This document shows, one piece after another, positions 38,596-47,001 of a stretch of 64,000 nt of DNA. Origin of the DNA: Hymenobacter daecheongensis DSM 21074. GTDB lineage: Bacteria; Bacteroidota; Bacteroidia; Cytophagales; Hymenobacteraceae. Positions within the stretch are counted from its first letter, which is position 1. The number at the start of each line of letters is the position of its first letter. Under the pieces are notes generated by a model that was not told where the DNA came from, did not search any database, and was given only the letters and a program-made list of their open reading frames with translations. The position numbers were made by a program, and so were the translations under genes. The stretch covers positions 124,001 to 188,000 of the forward strand of contig NZ_FQYN01000003.1 in the NCBI RefSeq assembly GCF_900141805.1, in the 5' to 3' direction.

Positions 38596-40095
38596 ATGCC
38601 CGATTCCACCTTCTACCTCAGCCCCACCACCCACCTCGACCTGCCCACCCTGCGCCAATTGCTGGCCGACAAAGCCACCGTCAAGCTCAGCGACGAGGCC
38701 CGGCAGCGCATTCAGGACTGCCACCAGTACCTGCACGACCGGCTCGAACGCTCGGATGCGCCGGTGTATGGCATCAATACCGGCTTCGGGGCGCTGTGCG
38801 GCAGCAGCATCGCGCCCGAGGAGCGGCAGCAATTGCAGGTGAACTTGATGATGTCGCACGCCTGCGGCACGGGCGAGGAAGTGCCGCCGGAGCTGGTGCG
38901 CCTGCTGCTGCTGCTGAAGGCCCAGAGCCTGAGCTACGGCCACAGCGGCGTGCAGGTGGCCACCGTGCAGCGCCTGCTCGACTTCTACAACCGCGACATT
39001 TACCCCGTGGTGTACCAGCAGGGCTCTTTGGGGGCCAGCGGCGACCTGGCCCCGCTGGCGCACCTGTGTTTGCCGCTGCTGGGGCTGGGCGAGGTGAACT
39101 ACCAGGGCTACCGCCTGCAGGCCGCTGATGTGCTAAGCTTGTTTAGCTGGGCGCCGCTGGCGCTGGAGGCCAAGGAAGGCTTGGCGCTGCTCAACGGCAC
39201 CCAGTTTATGCTGGCCTACGGCGTGCATTGCCAGCTGCGGGCCGAGCGCCTGGCCAACGCCGCCGATACCATCGGGGCGCTGTCGTTGGAAGCTTTCGAC
39301 GGGCGGCCCGAGCCGTTTGATGCCCGTTTGCACGCCATCCGGCCCCACGCCGGGCAGCAGCTGGTGGCGGCCCGCATCCGGGGGCTGCTGGCCGACAGCG
39401 AATTGCAGCGCCAGCCCAAAACCGCCGTGCAGGACCCCTACTCGTTTCGCTGCCAGCCCCAGGTGCACGGCGCCTCGCGCGATGCGCTGGCCTACGTGGC
39501 CCGCACCCTCGAAACGGAGTGCAACAGCGTGACCGACAACCCCAACATCTTCCCGGCGGATGATCTAATTCTGAGCGGCGGCAACTTCCACGGCCAGCCC
39601 CTGGCCCTGGCCCTCGACTTTCTGGCCGTGGCCGTGGCCGAGCTGGGCAGCATCTCGGAGCGCCGCACCTACCAGCTCATCAGCGGGCAGCGCGGGCTGC
39701 CGCCGTTTCTGGTGGCCGAGCCGGGCCTGAACTCGGGCCTGATGATTCCGCAGTACACGGCCGCCGGTATCGTGAGTCAGAACAAGCAGCTCTGCACCCC
39801 GGCCTCCGTAGACAGCATTGTGAGCAGCAACGGGCAGGAAGACCACGTGAGCATGGGGGCCAACGCGGCCACCAAGGCCCGCCGCGTGGTGGAGAACGTG
39901 GAGCAGATTCTGGGCATCGAGCTGCTGAACGCGGCCCAGGCCTTGGCTTTCCGCCGCCCGGCCCGCACCTCGCCGGCCCTGGAGCAGGTGGTAGCGGCCT
40001 TCCGCGAGAAGGTCGCGTTCGTGAGCCGCGACCGGGTGCTCTACCCCGATCTGCACGCCGCCGCCGCCTTCGTGCGCACTTATGAGTGGGCGTAG
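38596..40095 (+). CDS. hutH: Histidine ammonia-lyase
   Basis: HutH deaminates histidine to urocanate, the first step of histidine breakdown. The 499-residue protein carries the MIO cofactor triad Ala147-Ser148-Gly149 in GSLGASGDLAPLAH, the active-site Tyr58 in VYGINTGFG, and the conserved QDPYSFRCQPQVHGASRDA and SSNGQEDHVSMGANAA blocks. The length is typical. No hutU, hutI or hutG follows in the window; the next gene is a surface protein. The ATG at 38596 fits the family N-terminus. Confidence 0.95.
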   Translation: MPDSTFYLSPTTHLDLPTLRQLLADKATVKLSDEARQRIQDCHQYLHDRLERSDAPVYGINTGFGALCGSSIAPEERQQLQVNLMMSHACGTGEEVPPELVRLLLLLKAQSLSYGHSGVQVATVQRLLDFYNRDIYPVVYQQGSLGASGDLAPLAHLCLPLLGLGEVNYQGYRLQAADVLSLFSWAPLALEAKEGLALLNGTQFMLAYGVHCQLRAERLANAADTIGALSLEAFDGRPEPFDARLHAIRPHAGQQLVAARIRGLLADSELQRQPKTAVQDPYSFRCQPQVHGASRDALAYVARTLETECNSVTDNPNIFPADDLILSGGNFHGQPLALALDFLAVAVAELGSISERRTYQLISGQRGLPPFLVAEPGLNSGLMIPQYTAAGIVSQNKQLCTPASVDSIVSSNGQEDHVSMGANAATKARRVVENVEQILGIELLNAAQALAFRRPARTSPALEQVVAAFREKVAFVSRDRVLYPDLHAAAAFVRTYEWA

Positions 40096-40146
40096 GGGCC
40101 GGTTATTTTTAGCTGGTTGAAAACGCAAACGCCCCCGGAGCACGTT

Positions 40147-42093
40147 ATGAGCCTCGTGAACATGCTGAACCCCAAACTGCTGCTGCTCCCGGCCCTGCTG
40201 CTGGCCGCCCTCACGCCCGGCCGCGGGCAGGGCTGCTTCGTGAATGCCAACGGCACCCGCGAGTTCCGCGTGTACGACGCGGCCACCCGGCAGGAAGTGA
40301 CAGCGCTGTGCGTGGGCAACCGCTACCGGCTCAAGGATGTCAGCGACCAGCTCACGTCGCCCCAAATCATTCCGCCGTCCCGCATCTACTACCTCACGGG
40401 GCCGGCCATCACCTGCGCCGCCGGCACCGATACCACCACCTTCTACACGCCCGCCACGGCCGGCCCGGTGGTCATCACCCAGAACACGCCCAACCTGACC
40501 AACCCGGCCAGCGGCATCATCTACAGCCGCACCTTCGAGGTGCTGGCCCGGCCCCGGCCCACGTTTGCGCTGCTGGCCTGCTCGCCGGGTGTAGTGCAGG
40601 TCAGCATCGACTACGCCAAAGACAGCTACAACACTTACCAGGTGCAGGTGGGCACGCTCACGGATAACGTGCCCCGCGGGGCCGCCCCCCGCTCCTATCC
40701 GGCCGCGGCCGGCGTCACCAGCGTCACCGTCACGGGGGCCTATACCGGCAGCTGCGCCTCCGAGCCCACCGCGCAGTCCTTCACCCCCAAGCCTGCGCCC
40801 CTCACGCCCGCCATCCAGCGCCTCGACCGGCAGGGCCCCAGCTTCGTGCTGCAGTTCGGCCCCCTGCAACCGGAGTATACCTACACCCTGCAGCAGACCG
40901 ATGCCCCCGCGCCCGACGTTCGGCTGAGTCCCGGCCAGACTACCCTGACCCTGCCGGTGCCCGCCGCCGCCAACGGCTGCTACCGCCTGCTGCTCACCGA
41001 TGCCTGCTCGCCCAGCCTGCTTAGTGTCCCTTCCGCCACCCTGTGCTCGGTGCTGCTCACCGGCACGTCGGCCAACGGCCGCAACCTGCTGAGCTGGCCC
41101 CCAAACGGCGCGACCAGCTACGTGCTGCGCCGCGACGGCGTGGTGCTGCCGGGTGCCACGTCGCCCTACGTCGATTCGGTGGGCATTGTCTGCGGGGTGA
41201 GCTACCGCTACCGCCTGGAGGCCACCACGGGCAGCGGCCCCACGGCCGGCGTGGCCACCAGCGAGGCGGTGGTGCTGACCTCGGCCCTGCGCACCCAGCC
41301 GGTGCCGGCCCTGTTTGTCAGCTTCAATGCCCGCAACCAGCCCGAGCTGACCGCCAGCGTGCCGGGCCTGCCCACCGGCGGCCAGCTTATCTACCAGCGC
41401 GACAACACCCTTACTATAGCCACCACCGCCCGCCGCACCACCCGCGACTCGACCCTGACCGCGCCCACCGGCCCGGTGTGCTACACGGTGCGCTTCGCCG
41501 ATGCCTGCGGCAACCAGTCGGCGGCCAGCCCGGCCTTCTGCCCGGTGTTTCTGACGGCTAAAGCCGCCGACCCGGAAGGCACCCGCGCCCAGCTGGCCTG
41601 GACGGCCCTGGGCAGCCCGGCCCCCGCCGCCGCCGTGCGCTACACCGTGGAGGCCCAGCTCGCCGACGGCACCTGGCGGGCCGTGAGCGCCGCCCTCGCG
41701 GCCCTCGACTTCCTGGATCTGCAGCCCGCCGCCGACCGGCAGGTGCTGCGCTACCGCGTGGCGGCCCGCGCCCCCGGTCAGCCGGTGAGCTACTCCAACA
41801 CGGCCACCGTGGCCCGGCAGCTCAAGCTGTTTCTGCCCACTGCCTTCAGCCCCAACGGCGACGGCCTGAACGACGTGCTGGAATTGAAGGGCCGCTTCCT
41901 CACCACGTTCCGCTTCTCGGTGGTCGACCGCAACGGCCAGGAGGTGTTCCGCGCCGCCGACCGCACCCAGACCTGGAACGGCCGCATCGGCAACGAGCAG
42001 CCCGTGCCCGGCGCCTACGTGTGGCGCTTCGAGGCTACCGACGAAACCGGCCTGCGCATCGTGCAGCACGGCACCATCACGATAGTGCGGTAA
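40147..42093 (+). CDS. Surface protein with gliding-type (CHU_C) C-terminal sorting domain
   Basis: A 648-residue exported protein from the ATG at 40147 (alternatives: TTG 40117, ATG 40162). A signal peptide (LLLLPALLLAALTPGRGQG) is followed by a Thr/Ala/Pro-rich body with several fibronectin-like beta-sandwich stretches (for example NLLSWPPNGATSYVLRRDG). It ends in the CHU_C/type B T9SS sorting domain (about 570-648): FLPTAFSPNGDGLNDVLELK, FSVVDRNGQEVF, TWNGRIGNEQPVPGAYVW. This predicts export by the type IX system and display on the cell surface, as for adhesins of gliding bacteria. No ligand can be inferred. Confidence 0.88.
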   Translation: MSLVNMLNPKLLLLPALLLAALTPGRGQGCFVNANGTREFRVYDAATRQEVTALCVGNRYRLKDVSDQLTSPQIIPPSRIYYLTGPAITCAAGTDTTTFYTPATAGPVVITQNTPNLTNPASGIIYSRTFEVLARPRPTFALLACSPGVVQVSIDYAKDSYNTYQVQVGTLTDNVPRGAAPRSYPAAAGVTSVTVTGAYTGSCASEPTAQSFTPKPAPLTPAIQRLDRQGPSFVLQFGPLQPEYTYTLQQTDAPAPDVRLSPGQTTLTLPVPAAANGCYRLLLTDACSPSLLSVPSATLCSVLLTGTSANGRNLLSWPPNGATSYVLRRDGVVLPGATSPYVDSVGIVCGVSYRYRLEATTGSGPTAGVATSEAVVLTSALRTQPVPALFVSFNARNQPELTASVPGLPTGGQLIYQRDNTLTIATTARRTTRDSTLTAPTGPVCYTVRFADACGNQSAASPAFCPVFLTAKAADPEGTRAQLAWTALGSPAPAAAVRYTVEAQLADGTWRAVSAALAALDFLDLQPAADRQVLRYRVAARAPGQPVSYSNTATVARQLKLFLPTAFSPNGDGLNDVLELKGRFLTTFRFSVVDRNGQEVFRAADRTQTWNGRIGNEQPVPGAYVWRFEATDETGLRIVQHGTITIVR

Positions 42094-42161
42094 GCGCCGT
42101 CGGCTGCCACCCGTGCTACTTTCCCGTCCGCTGCCTCCGCATGGGTGACGGGCAGCGTGGC

Positions 42162-42497
42162 GTTGGTCTTGACCAACGGCGCTTCGGACGAGACCAACAC
42201 GATTTTGGACGAGAGGGAAACGGTTTTGGATGCGTCCGAAATCGTGTTGGACGTATCCGAAATGATTTTGGATACGTCCGAAATGATTTTGGATGCGTCC
42301 GAAATGATTTTGGATGCGTCCGAAATGATTTTGGACGAGAGGGAAACGGTTTTGGACGTGTCCGAAATCAAGTTGGATGCGTCCAACGCGCCGGTGGTCA
42401 AGAGGAAGACCGTTTTGGACGTACCCAACGGCGCGTTGGCCTTTCCCGACGCGGCGTTAGACACGTCCGAAACGGCGTTAGTCTTGGGCAAAATGGC
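42162..42497. repeat. Sixteen 21-bp tandem units with internal dyads
   Basis: The sequence divides without slippage into 16 units of exactly 21 bp starting at 42162. The best-conserved unit is TTTGGATGCGTCCGAAATGA plus T (42267, 42288 and 42309 are nearly identical). Most units hold a small dyad of the form GGAnnnnTCC. There is no stop in two forward frames and one reverse frame; the frame of the downstream gene reads heptads such as ILDASEM. The function may be regulatory or coding. Confidence 0.8.
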
Positions 42498-44259
42498 CCG
42501 CTGGCCCGTGCCGGGGCCTTTCGCCGCTTCCGGGCCGGTGGGCTTCTCTATCTTTGGGGCCAAAGGCCGGCTGTTCGGCCCCGGTGCCCGCTTGTCTTTC
42601 GCCTGCCTGTTGTCCAGATTGCTCCCGCCCCGCTTTGTCCGCCTGCTGCTCCGGCCCTCCATGCTGGCCGGGCTGGGCTTTGGGCTGCTGCTGGCCCTGG
42701 GCGTGCTGCTGCACCGCGACTACGGCATGTCGTGGGATGAGGAGAACAACCACCGCAACGGGCTGGTCAGCCTCAACTACGCCGCCCAGCAGCTGGCCCC
42801 CGACCTGGCCCGCCGGCTGGCCACCAGCCACTCCCCCATCACCGACTTACGGGCCTTCCCCGACGCCGACCACGGCCCGGTGTTCGAAATGGCTGCGGCC
42901 CTGCTTGGCTACCTGCTCACCGATGGCGACTCGCGCCAGGTTTATTTTCTGCGGCATCTGCTGGTCTTTTTCACCTTCGCGCTGGGCTGCGGGGCGCTGG
43001 GCTACATCGGTTGGCAACGCTTCCAGAACTGGCGCTGGGGCCTGCTGTGCAGCCTGCTGCTGGTGCATTCGCCCCGTTTTTTCGCCGAAGCATTCTACAA
43101 TGGCAAAGACGTGGTGTTTATGGCGCTGTTTACGCTGGCGGTGGCTGGGCTGCTCTGGCTGCGCCAACGCCCCACGCTGGGCCGGGTAGCGGGGCACGCC
43201 CTGCTCACGGCCCTGGCCACCGACATCCGGGTGCAGGGCCTGCTGGTGGTGTTGCCCACGCTGGTGGCGCTGCTGGCTCTGCCCTCCCCCGCTTATCCGG
43301 GGCGGCGCCGGCTGCTGCTCAGCGCCGCCTACGTGGCTCTGACGCTGGCCGGCACGGTGGCGGGCTGGCCCTACCTGTGGGCCACGCCCCCGGCCGAGCT
43401 GTGGCAGGCCCTGCACCGATTGGGCAGCTACCCGTGGCCGTTCACGGTGCTCTACTGGGGCCGATTGGTGCCGGCCACGCAGCTTCCCTGGCACTATATT
43501 CCGGTCTGGCTGCTGATTACCACGCCCGTGGCCTACACCGCGCTGGCGCTGCTGGGCCTGGGCCGCACCTTGGCCGGGTGGCCCGCCGGCCGGCTGCGCA
43601 CCCTGGCCGGCCGGCTCGATGCCTGGTTCGCGCTATGGCTGCTGGGGCCGCTGCTGCTGATTGTGGTGCGGCATACGGTGGTGTATGATGGCTGGCGGCA
43701 CCTGTATTTCGTGTATCCGGCCTTACTGCTGTTTGCCGTGGGCGGGCTGCGCGGGCTGGTGGGCGTGGCACGCGGCGCGCACCCGGCCCGTTGGGTGGCG
43801 GGCGCGGCCATGGCCGCGGCGCTGCTGGAGCTGCCCGTCACGGCTCTGCGCATGGCGCGGATGCACCCGTTTCAGCAGGTCTATTTCAGCTTTCTGCCCG
43901 CCGCCACCGCCGAGCGCCTCTTCGAGCGCGACTACTGGGGCCTGGCCTACCGGCAGGGCCTGGAGTGGCTGCTGGCCCACGATGCTGCCCCCCACCTCAC
44001 CATTCAGGTGCCCTGGCACTATCCGCTCTACAACAACTCCCTGATCCTGCCTCCTGAGCAGCGCGCCCGGATTCGCTACGAGCCCAGTGCCCGGGCCCGC
44101 TACTTCATCACCGGCTACCGTTGGCACCCCCAGTCCTACCTCGACAGCATGGGCCACGAAGTGCACACCATCCGCGCAGGCGGGGTCCGGATTCTGTCGG
44201 TGTTTGAGCGGACCGCGCCGGCTGCCCGGCCGGTGGGGCCGGCCGCGGCCCCGCGGTAA
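42493..44259 (+). CDS. Multi-spanning glycosyltransferase (GT39/PMT-like)
   Basis: A polytopic membrane protein of 588 residues from the ATG at 42493, with about ten to twelve hydrophobic segments. After the first helix (AGLGFGLLLALGVLL) comes HRDYGMSWDEENNHRNG, the acidic loop typical of GT-C enzymes that use lipid-linked sugars; further on are HSPRFFAEAFYNGKDVVFM and a C-terminal soluble part. The start is uncertain: a GTG at 42145 would add a heptad-repeat region encoded by the 21-bp array, and an ATG at 42661 would begin at the first helix. The donor and acceptor are unknown. A family 2 glycosyltransferase lies 0.6 kb downstream. Confidence 0.72.
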   Translation: MARWPVPGPFAASGPVGFSIFGAKGRLFGPGARLSFACLLSRLLPPRFVRLLLRPSMLAGLGFGLLLALGVLLHRDYGMSWDEENNHRNGLVSLNYAAQQLAPDLARRLATSHSPITDLRAFPDADHGPVFEMAAALLGYLLTDGDSRQVYFLRHLLVFFTFALGCGALGYIGWQRFQNWRWGLLCSLLLVHSPRFFAEAFYNGKDVVFMALFTLAVAGLLWLRQRPTLGRVAGHALLTALATDIRVQGLLVVLPTLVALLALPSPAYPGRRRLLLSAAYVALTLAGTVAGWPYLWATPPAELWQALHRLGSYPWPFTVLYWGRLVPATQLPWHYIPVWLLITTPVAYTALALLGLGRTLAGWPAGRLRTLAGRLDAWFALWLLGPLLLIVVRHTVVYDGWRHLYFVYPALLLFAVGGLRGLVGVARGAHPARWVAGAAMAAALLELPVTALRMARMHPFQQVYFSFLPAATAERLFERDYWGLAYRQGLEWLLAHDAAPHLTIQVPWHYPLYNNSLILPPEQRARIRYEPSARARYFITGYRWHPQSYLDSMGHEVHTIRAGGVRILSVFERTAPAARPVGPAAAPR

Positions 44260-44427
44260 GCACTGGTCGCGGCGGCAGGCAGCCCGGCAGCGGCAGGCCG
44301 GCCTTCTGCGGGCGCTTTCCGTAAATTGCCCCGGCAACGGGCGGCGGCCGGGCCATCCGGCCGCCGCCCCCGCACGATTTTCTTTTTAAAACCCTTCCAG
44401 CTCGCTGGAAATCAAGATTCGGAACCT

Positions 44428-44763
44428 ATGTTTGACATGATGGGCATGATGGGTAAGGTTAAGGAGCTTCAGGAGAAGATGAAGCTGGCCCAAGATGAGC
44501 TGCAGCACATTACGGCCACGGCCGAGTCGGGGGGCGGGCTGGTGAAGGCCACTGCTAACGGCCAGCGCCGCCTGCTCAAGCTCGAAATCGACGAGTCGCT
44601 GCTCACGCCCCAGGACCGCGACATGCTGGCCGACCTGGTGGTGGCCGCCGTGAACAAAGTGATGGAAGAAGCCGGCGAAAAGGCCAAAGAGGAGCTGAAA
44701 AGCAAAACCGCCGGCCTGCTGCCCAACCTCCCCGGCCTCGACCTCGGCAGCTTTGGCCTCTGA
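44428..44763 (+). CDS. ybaB: YbaB/EbfC family nucleoid-associated protein
   Basis: A 111-residue DNA-binding protein. The start MFDMMGMMGKVKELQEKMKL matches the family pattern (MFG.MGMMGKMKEMQ). The conserved core is ATAESGGGLVKATANGQRRLLKLEID, followed by LLTPQDRDMLADLVVAAVNKV; the tail (LLPNLPGLDLGSFGL) is like other Bacteroidota YbaB proteins. Family members form dimers that bind DNA. In many bacteria the gene sits beside dnaX and recR, but neither is seen here. I chose the ATG at 44428; in-frame upstream codons are unconserved. Confidence 0.92.
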   Translation: MFDMMGMMGKVKELQEKMKLAQDELQHITATAESGGGLVKATANGQRRLLKLEIDESLLTPQDRDMLADLVVAAVNKVMEEAGEKAKEELKSKTAGLLPNLPGLDLGSFGL

Positions 44764-44829
44764 TTCAGCTACCCCCTGCCTGCCTGGCAGGGCTGCGCGC
44801 CCGCTGCTCACAAAACGAACAATTACTCA

Positions 44830-45921
44830 TTGCTGCCTGCTAATTACCCCCTGACGGATGTAGCCGTCGTCATCCTGAACTGGAACGGCGCGGCCCTGCT
44901 GCGGCAGTTTCTGCCCGCTGTGCTGGCCTGCTCCGACGGCGCCCGCATCATCGTGGCCGATAATGCCTCCACCGATGAGTCGGTGCAGGTGCTGGCCCAG
45001 GAGTTTCCCACGGTTGAAGTGCTGCGGCACACCGAGAATCTGGGCTTCTGCGAAGGCTACAACCAGGCCCTGCGGCAGCTTGAGGCCAAGTATTATATGC
45101 TGCTCAACTCCGATGTGGCCGTGACGCCGGGCTGGCTGCGGCCCTTGCGCCAGCTACTGGAGGAGCGCCCCGCCGTGGCTGCCTGCCAGCCCAAAATCCG
45201 CGCCCACGCCGACCCAACCATGTTCGAGTACGCCGGGGCCGGCGGCGGCTACCTCGACCGCCTGGGCTACCCCTTCTGCCGCGGCCGCCTGTTCGACACC
45301 CTCGAAAAAGATCTGGGCCAGTACGACGACGCGCGGCCGGTGGCCTGGGCCACGGGGGCCTGCATGCTAGTGCGGGCCGAAGCCTGGCACGCGCTGGGCG
45401 GACTGGAAACGGCGTTTTTTGCCCACATGGAAGAAATTGACCTCTGCTGGCGGCTCTGGAACGCGGGCCGGGAAGTGTGGTACCACGGCGGCAGCACCGT
45501 GTATCATGTGGGCGGCGGCACGCTGCACAAGTCGAACCCGCGCAAAACCTATCTCAACTTCCGCAACGGCCTGGCGCTGGTCTACAAAAACGTGCATTCG
45601 CAAGAGCTGTGGGGCATCATGGCCACGCGCGTGGCGCTGGACTGGGTAGCGGCCCTGCGCTTTCTCAGCCAGGGCAATACCGCCGATGCCAAAGCCATAG
45701 CCCGGGCCCACCGCGACTTTCTGCGCAAGCTCAGCTACTGGCGGCAGCGCCGCCGCGCGGCCCCGCACAAGCTGCTCACGCGGCAGCGGCCGGGCGTGTA
45801 TGATGGTAGCCTTGTATGGGCGTATTTCGCAAAGGAAATCCGGGCCTTCTCCCAACTCAGCTCCCACGATTTTCCCGCTGACCAAGCCAACACGGCCGCC
45901 AGCGAAAAACTCACTGATTAG
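44830..45921 (+). CDS. Family 2 glycosyltransferase (rhamnosyltransferase-like)
   Basis: A 363-residue GT-A enzyme. It starts with VAVVILNWNGAALLRQFLPA and IIVADNASTDES, binds the nucleotide sugar near LLNSDVAVTPGWLRPL (DXD-like), and has GACMLVRAEAWHALGGLETAFFAHMEEIDLCWRLWNAG, the acceptor/catalytic block of the WbbL-like family. A C-terminal extension (about 245-363) follows. It probably adds a sugar to a cell-surface glycan. The only start consistent with the family is TTG at 44830, since no ATG lies upstream in frame. The stop (45919-45921) lies at the edge of a candidate inserted element. Confidence 0.9.
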   Translation: MLPANYPLTDVAVVILNWNGAALLRQFLPAVLACSDGARIIVADNASTDESVQVLAQEFPTVEVLRHTENLGFCEGYNQALRQLEAKYYMLLNSDVAVTPGWLRPLRQLLEERPAVAACQPKIRAHADPTMFEYAGAGGGYLDRLGYPFCRGRLFDTLEKDLGQYDDARPVAWATGACMLVRAEAWHALGGLETAFFAHMEEIDLCWRLWNAGREVWYHGGSTVYHVGGGTLHKSNPRKTYLNFRNGLALVYKNVHSQELWGIMATRVALDWVAALRFLSQGNTADAKAIARAHRDFLRKLSYWRQRRRAAPHKLLTRQRPGVYDGSLVWAYFAKEIRAFSQLSSHDFPADQANTAASEKLTD

Positions 45922-46626
45922 GAGCCTCCCAGAAGATGGAAAGTACAGTATGTTAAGCTCCACCACACTACTGCTATGAAGGAATTTCACCATTTGGTGG
46001 CCGTGTCACAGCCCACGAAAATCATCCCCGAATATGGTTTTCTGTACTTTGTTAGCTAAACGAGTTTTTTGAACTCCAACCGATTTAATAACCGGTTTGC
46101 AATGAGTCGTTCTTTGAACTATGATTAACCTCTTTGATGAGTCGGTCCGACGCCAGCTTCGGTGGGAAGAGCTGCAAAAAATCATGGTGCTGCTGCTGGG
46201 CACGCTGCTGTTGGCTTGGTGGTTCCAGAACGACTACCGGCTGTTTATAGAGCCAGTCCACACGCCCGCCCGCATCCTTAAGGTGACCGACTGGGCAATT
46301 GACTACGAGTTCTACGACTCACTGGCAGACCAAACCCTCACGTTTCGACACGAGTTGTCCCCCGAACAAGCCCGGCGTTTGCGCACCCATACTGCCCTGG
46401 ATGTGGTTTACGCCGCTTCCAATTCCGACGTGGTGGTCGTGCCATCCCTGAAGCGGCAGTTGCCCGTCTGGGTGTTTGCCGCCCTACACCTCTTGTGCTT
46501 TGTGGCCCTATTGCGCAGCATCCGGGATTGGTGGCGACTACGTCCTACTCAATAACCGGAGTTGGTTCACTAAAACGGTGGTTACCGTGATGTACTTTCC
46601 TTTTTCCCAGAGGACTCCCAACTCAC
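45908..46626. mobile_element. Candidate small insertion with inverted ends and 7-bp direct repeats
   Basis: The sequence AACTCAC occurs at 45908-45914 and again at 46620-46626. Just inside are imperfect inverted repeats of about 28 bp: 45921-45947 and 46591-46618 share GGAG at the outer end and GGAAAGTACA at the inner end, with about 22 of 28 matching. The segment holds one small membrane-protein gene and no transposase. This could be a non-autonomous element or coincidence. Confidence 0.3.
46121..46555 (+). CDS. Small two-helix membrane protein, DUF3592-like
   Basis: A 144-residue protein with a membrane helix at about 22-36 (IMVLLLGTLLLAWWF), a soluble middle of about 80 residues (ILKVTDWAIDYEFYDSLADQ, TFRHELSPEQARRLRTHTAL), and a second helix near 115-132 (VWVFAALHLLCFVALL). 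The helix-domain-helix layout with a short beta-rich middle resembles DUF3592 proteins, but I cannot confirm it. The gene lies between candidate inverted repeats and converges with pspC. In the 199-bp gap upstream (45922-46120) I see only a 27-codon frame at 45976 without identity. Confidence 0.6.
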   Translation: MINLFDESVRRQLRWEELQKIMVLLLGTLLLAWWFQNDYRLFIEPVHTPARILKVTDWAIDYEFYDSLADQTLTFRHELSPEQARRLRTHTALDVVYAASNSDVVVVPSLKRQLPVWVFAALHLLCFVALLRSIRDWWRLRPTQ

Positions 46627-46841
46627 AAGTCCCACACCGTACTACGCTGCTGGCGCAGGGCGCGGCGCACGTTCATCCAGAAGGCTAGGGCAAAGTAGAG
46701 CACGATGGGCGAGCCGAACGTGAAAAACGAAGCGTACACGAAGGAGAGCCGCATGCTGCTGCTGGAAAAGCCGAGGCGGTTCCCCAATGCGGTGCAGACC
46801 CCGAAGCTCTGCTTTTCGATGAAGTCAGTTACTCGTCTCAT
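46623..46841 (-). CDS. PspC-domain membrane protein
   Basis: A 72-residue protein with the PspC family pattern: a short N-terminus (MRRVTDFIEKQSFGVCTALG), a Gly-containing amphipathic region (NRLGFSSSSMRLSFVYASFF), and a membrane helix (TFGSPIVLYFALAFWM). PspC-type proteins sense or relay envelope stress. Unusually for this window, a good purine-rich ribosome-binding site (AGTGAGGAGAA) lies just before the ATG at 46841. The gene stands alone, without the PadR-type regulator often found beside such genes. Confidence 0.85.
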   Translation of the reverse strand: MRRVTDFIEKQSFGVCTALGNRLGFSSSSMRLSFVYASFFTFGSPIVLYFALAFWMNVRRALRQQRSTVWDL

Positions 46842-47001
46842 TTCTCCTCACTTATAATCAGTTAACAACGCTTACGCAGTCCAAAATAACGAGAAAAACG
46901 GCGGAAGGCAACCACAACATTTCTCTTCGGCCACAATTTCTGACCCTTGGCGGTAGTTTTTGCGTTTGATGGACAGCTTTTCCCGCCCTCACCTGTTGCT
47001 T

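Noticed and set aside
39565-42069. 834-codon open frame on the minus strand
   Set aside because: Antisense to both hutH and the CHU_C surface protein; Gly/Arg/His-rich with no domain.
42162-42497. CRISPR array
   Set aside because: The units are contiguous 21-bp repeats without unique spacers, and no cas genes are near.
42015-42662. 215-codon minus-strand frame through the 21-bp array
   Set aside because: Open only because the 21-bp unit lacks stops in that frame; it has no family match and no plausible promoter.
45976-46059. 27-codon frame starting MKEFHHLVAVSQ
   Set aside because: Too short to support, no recognisable family, and no ribosome-binding site.
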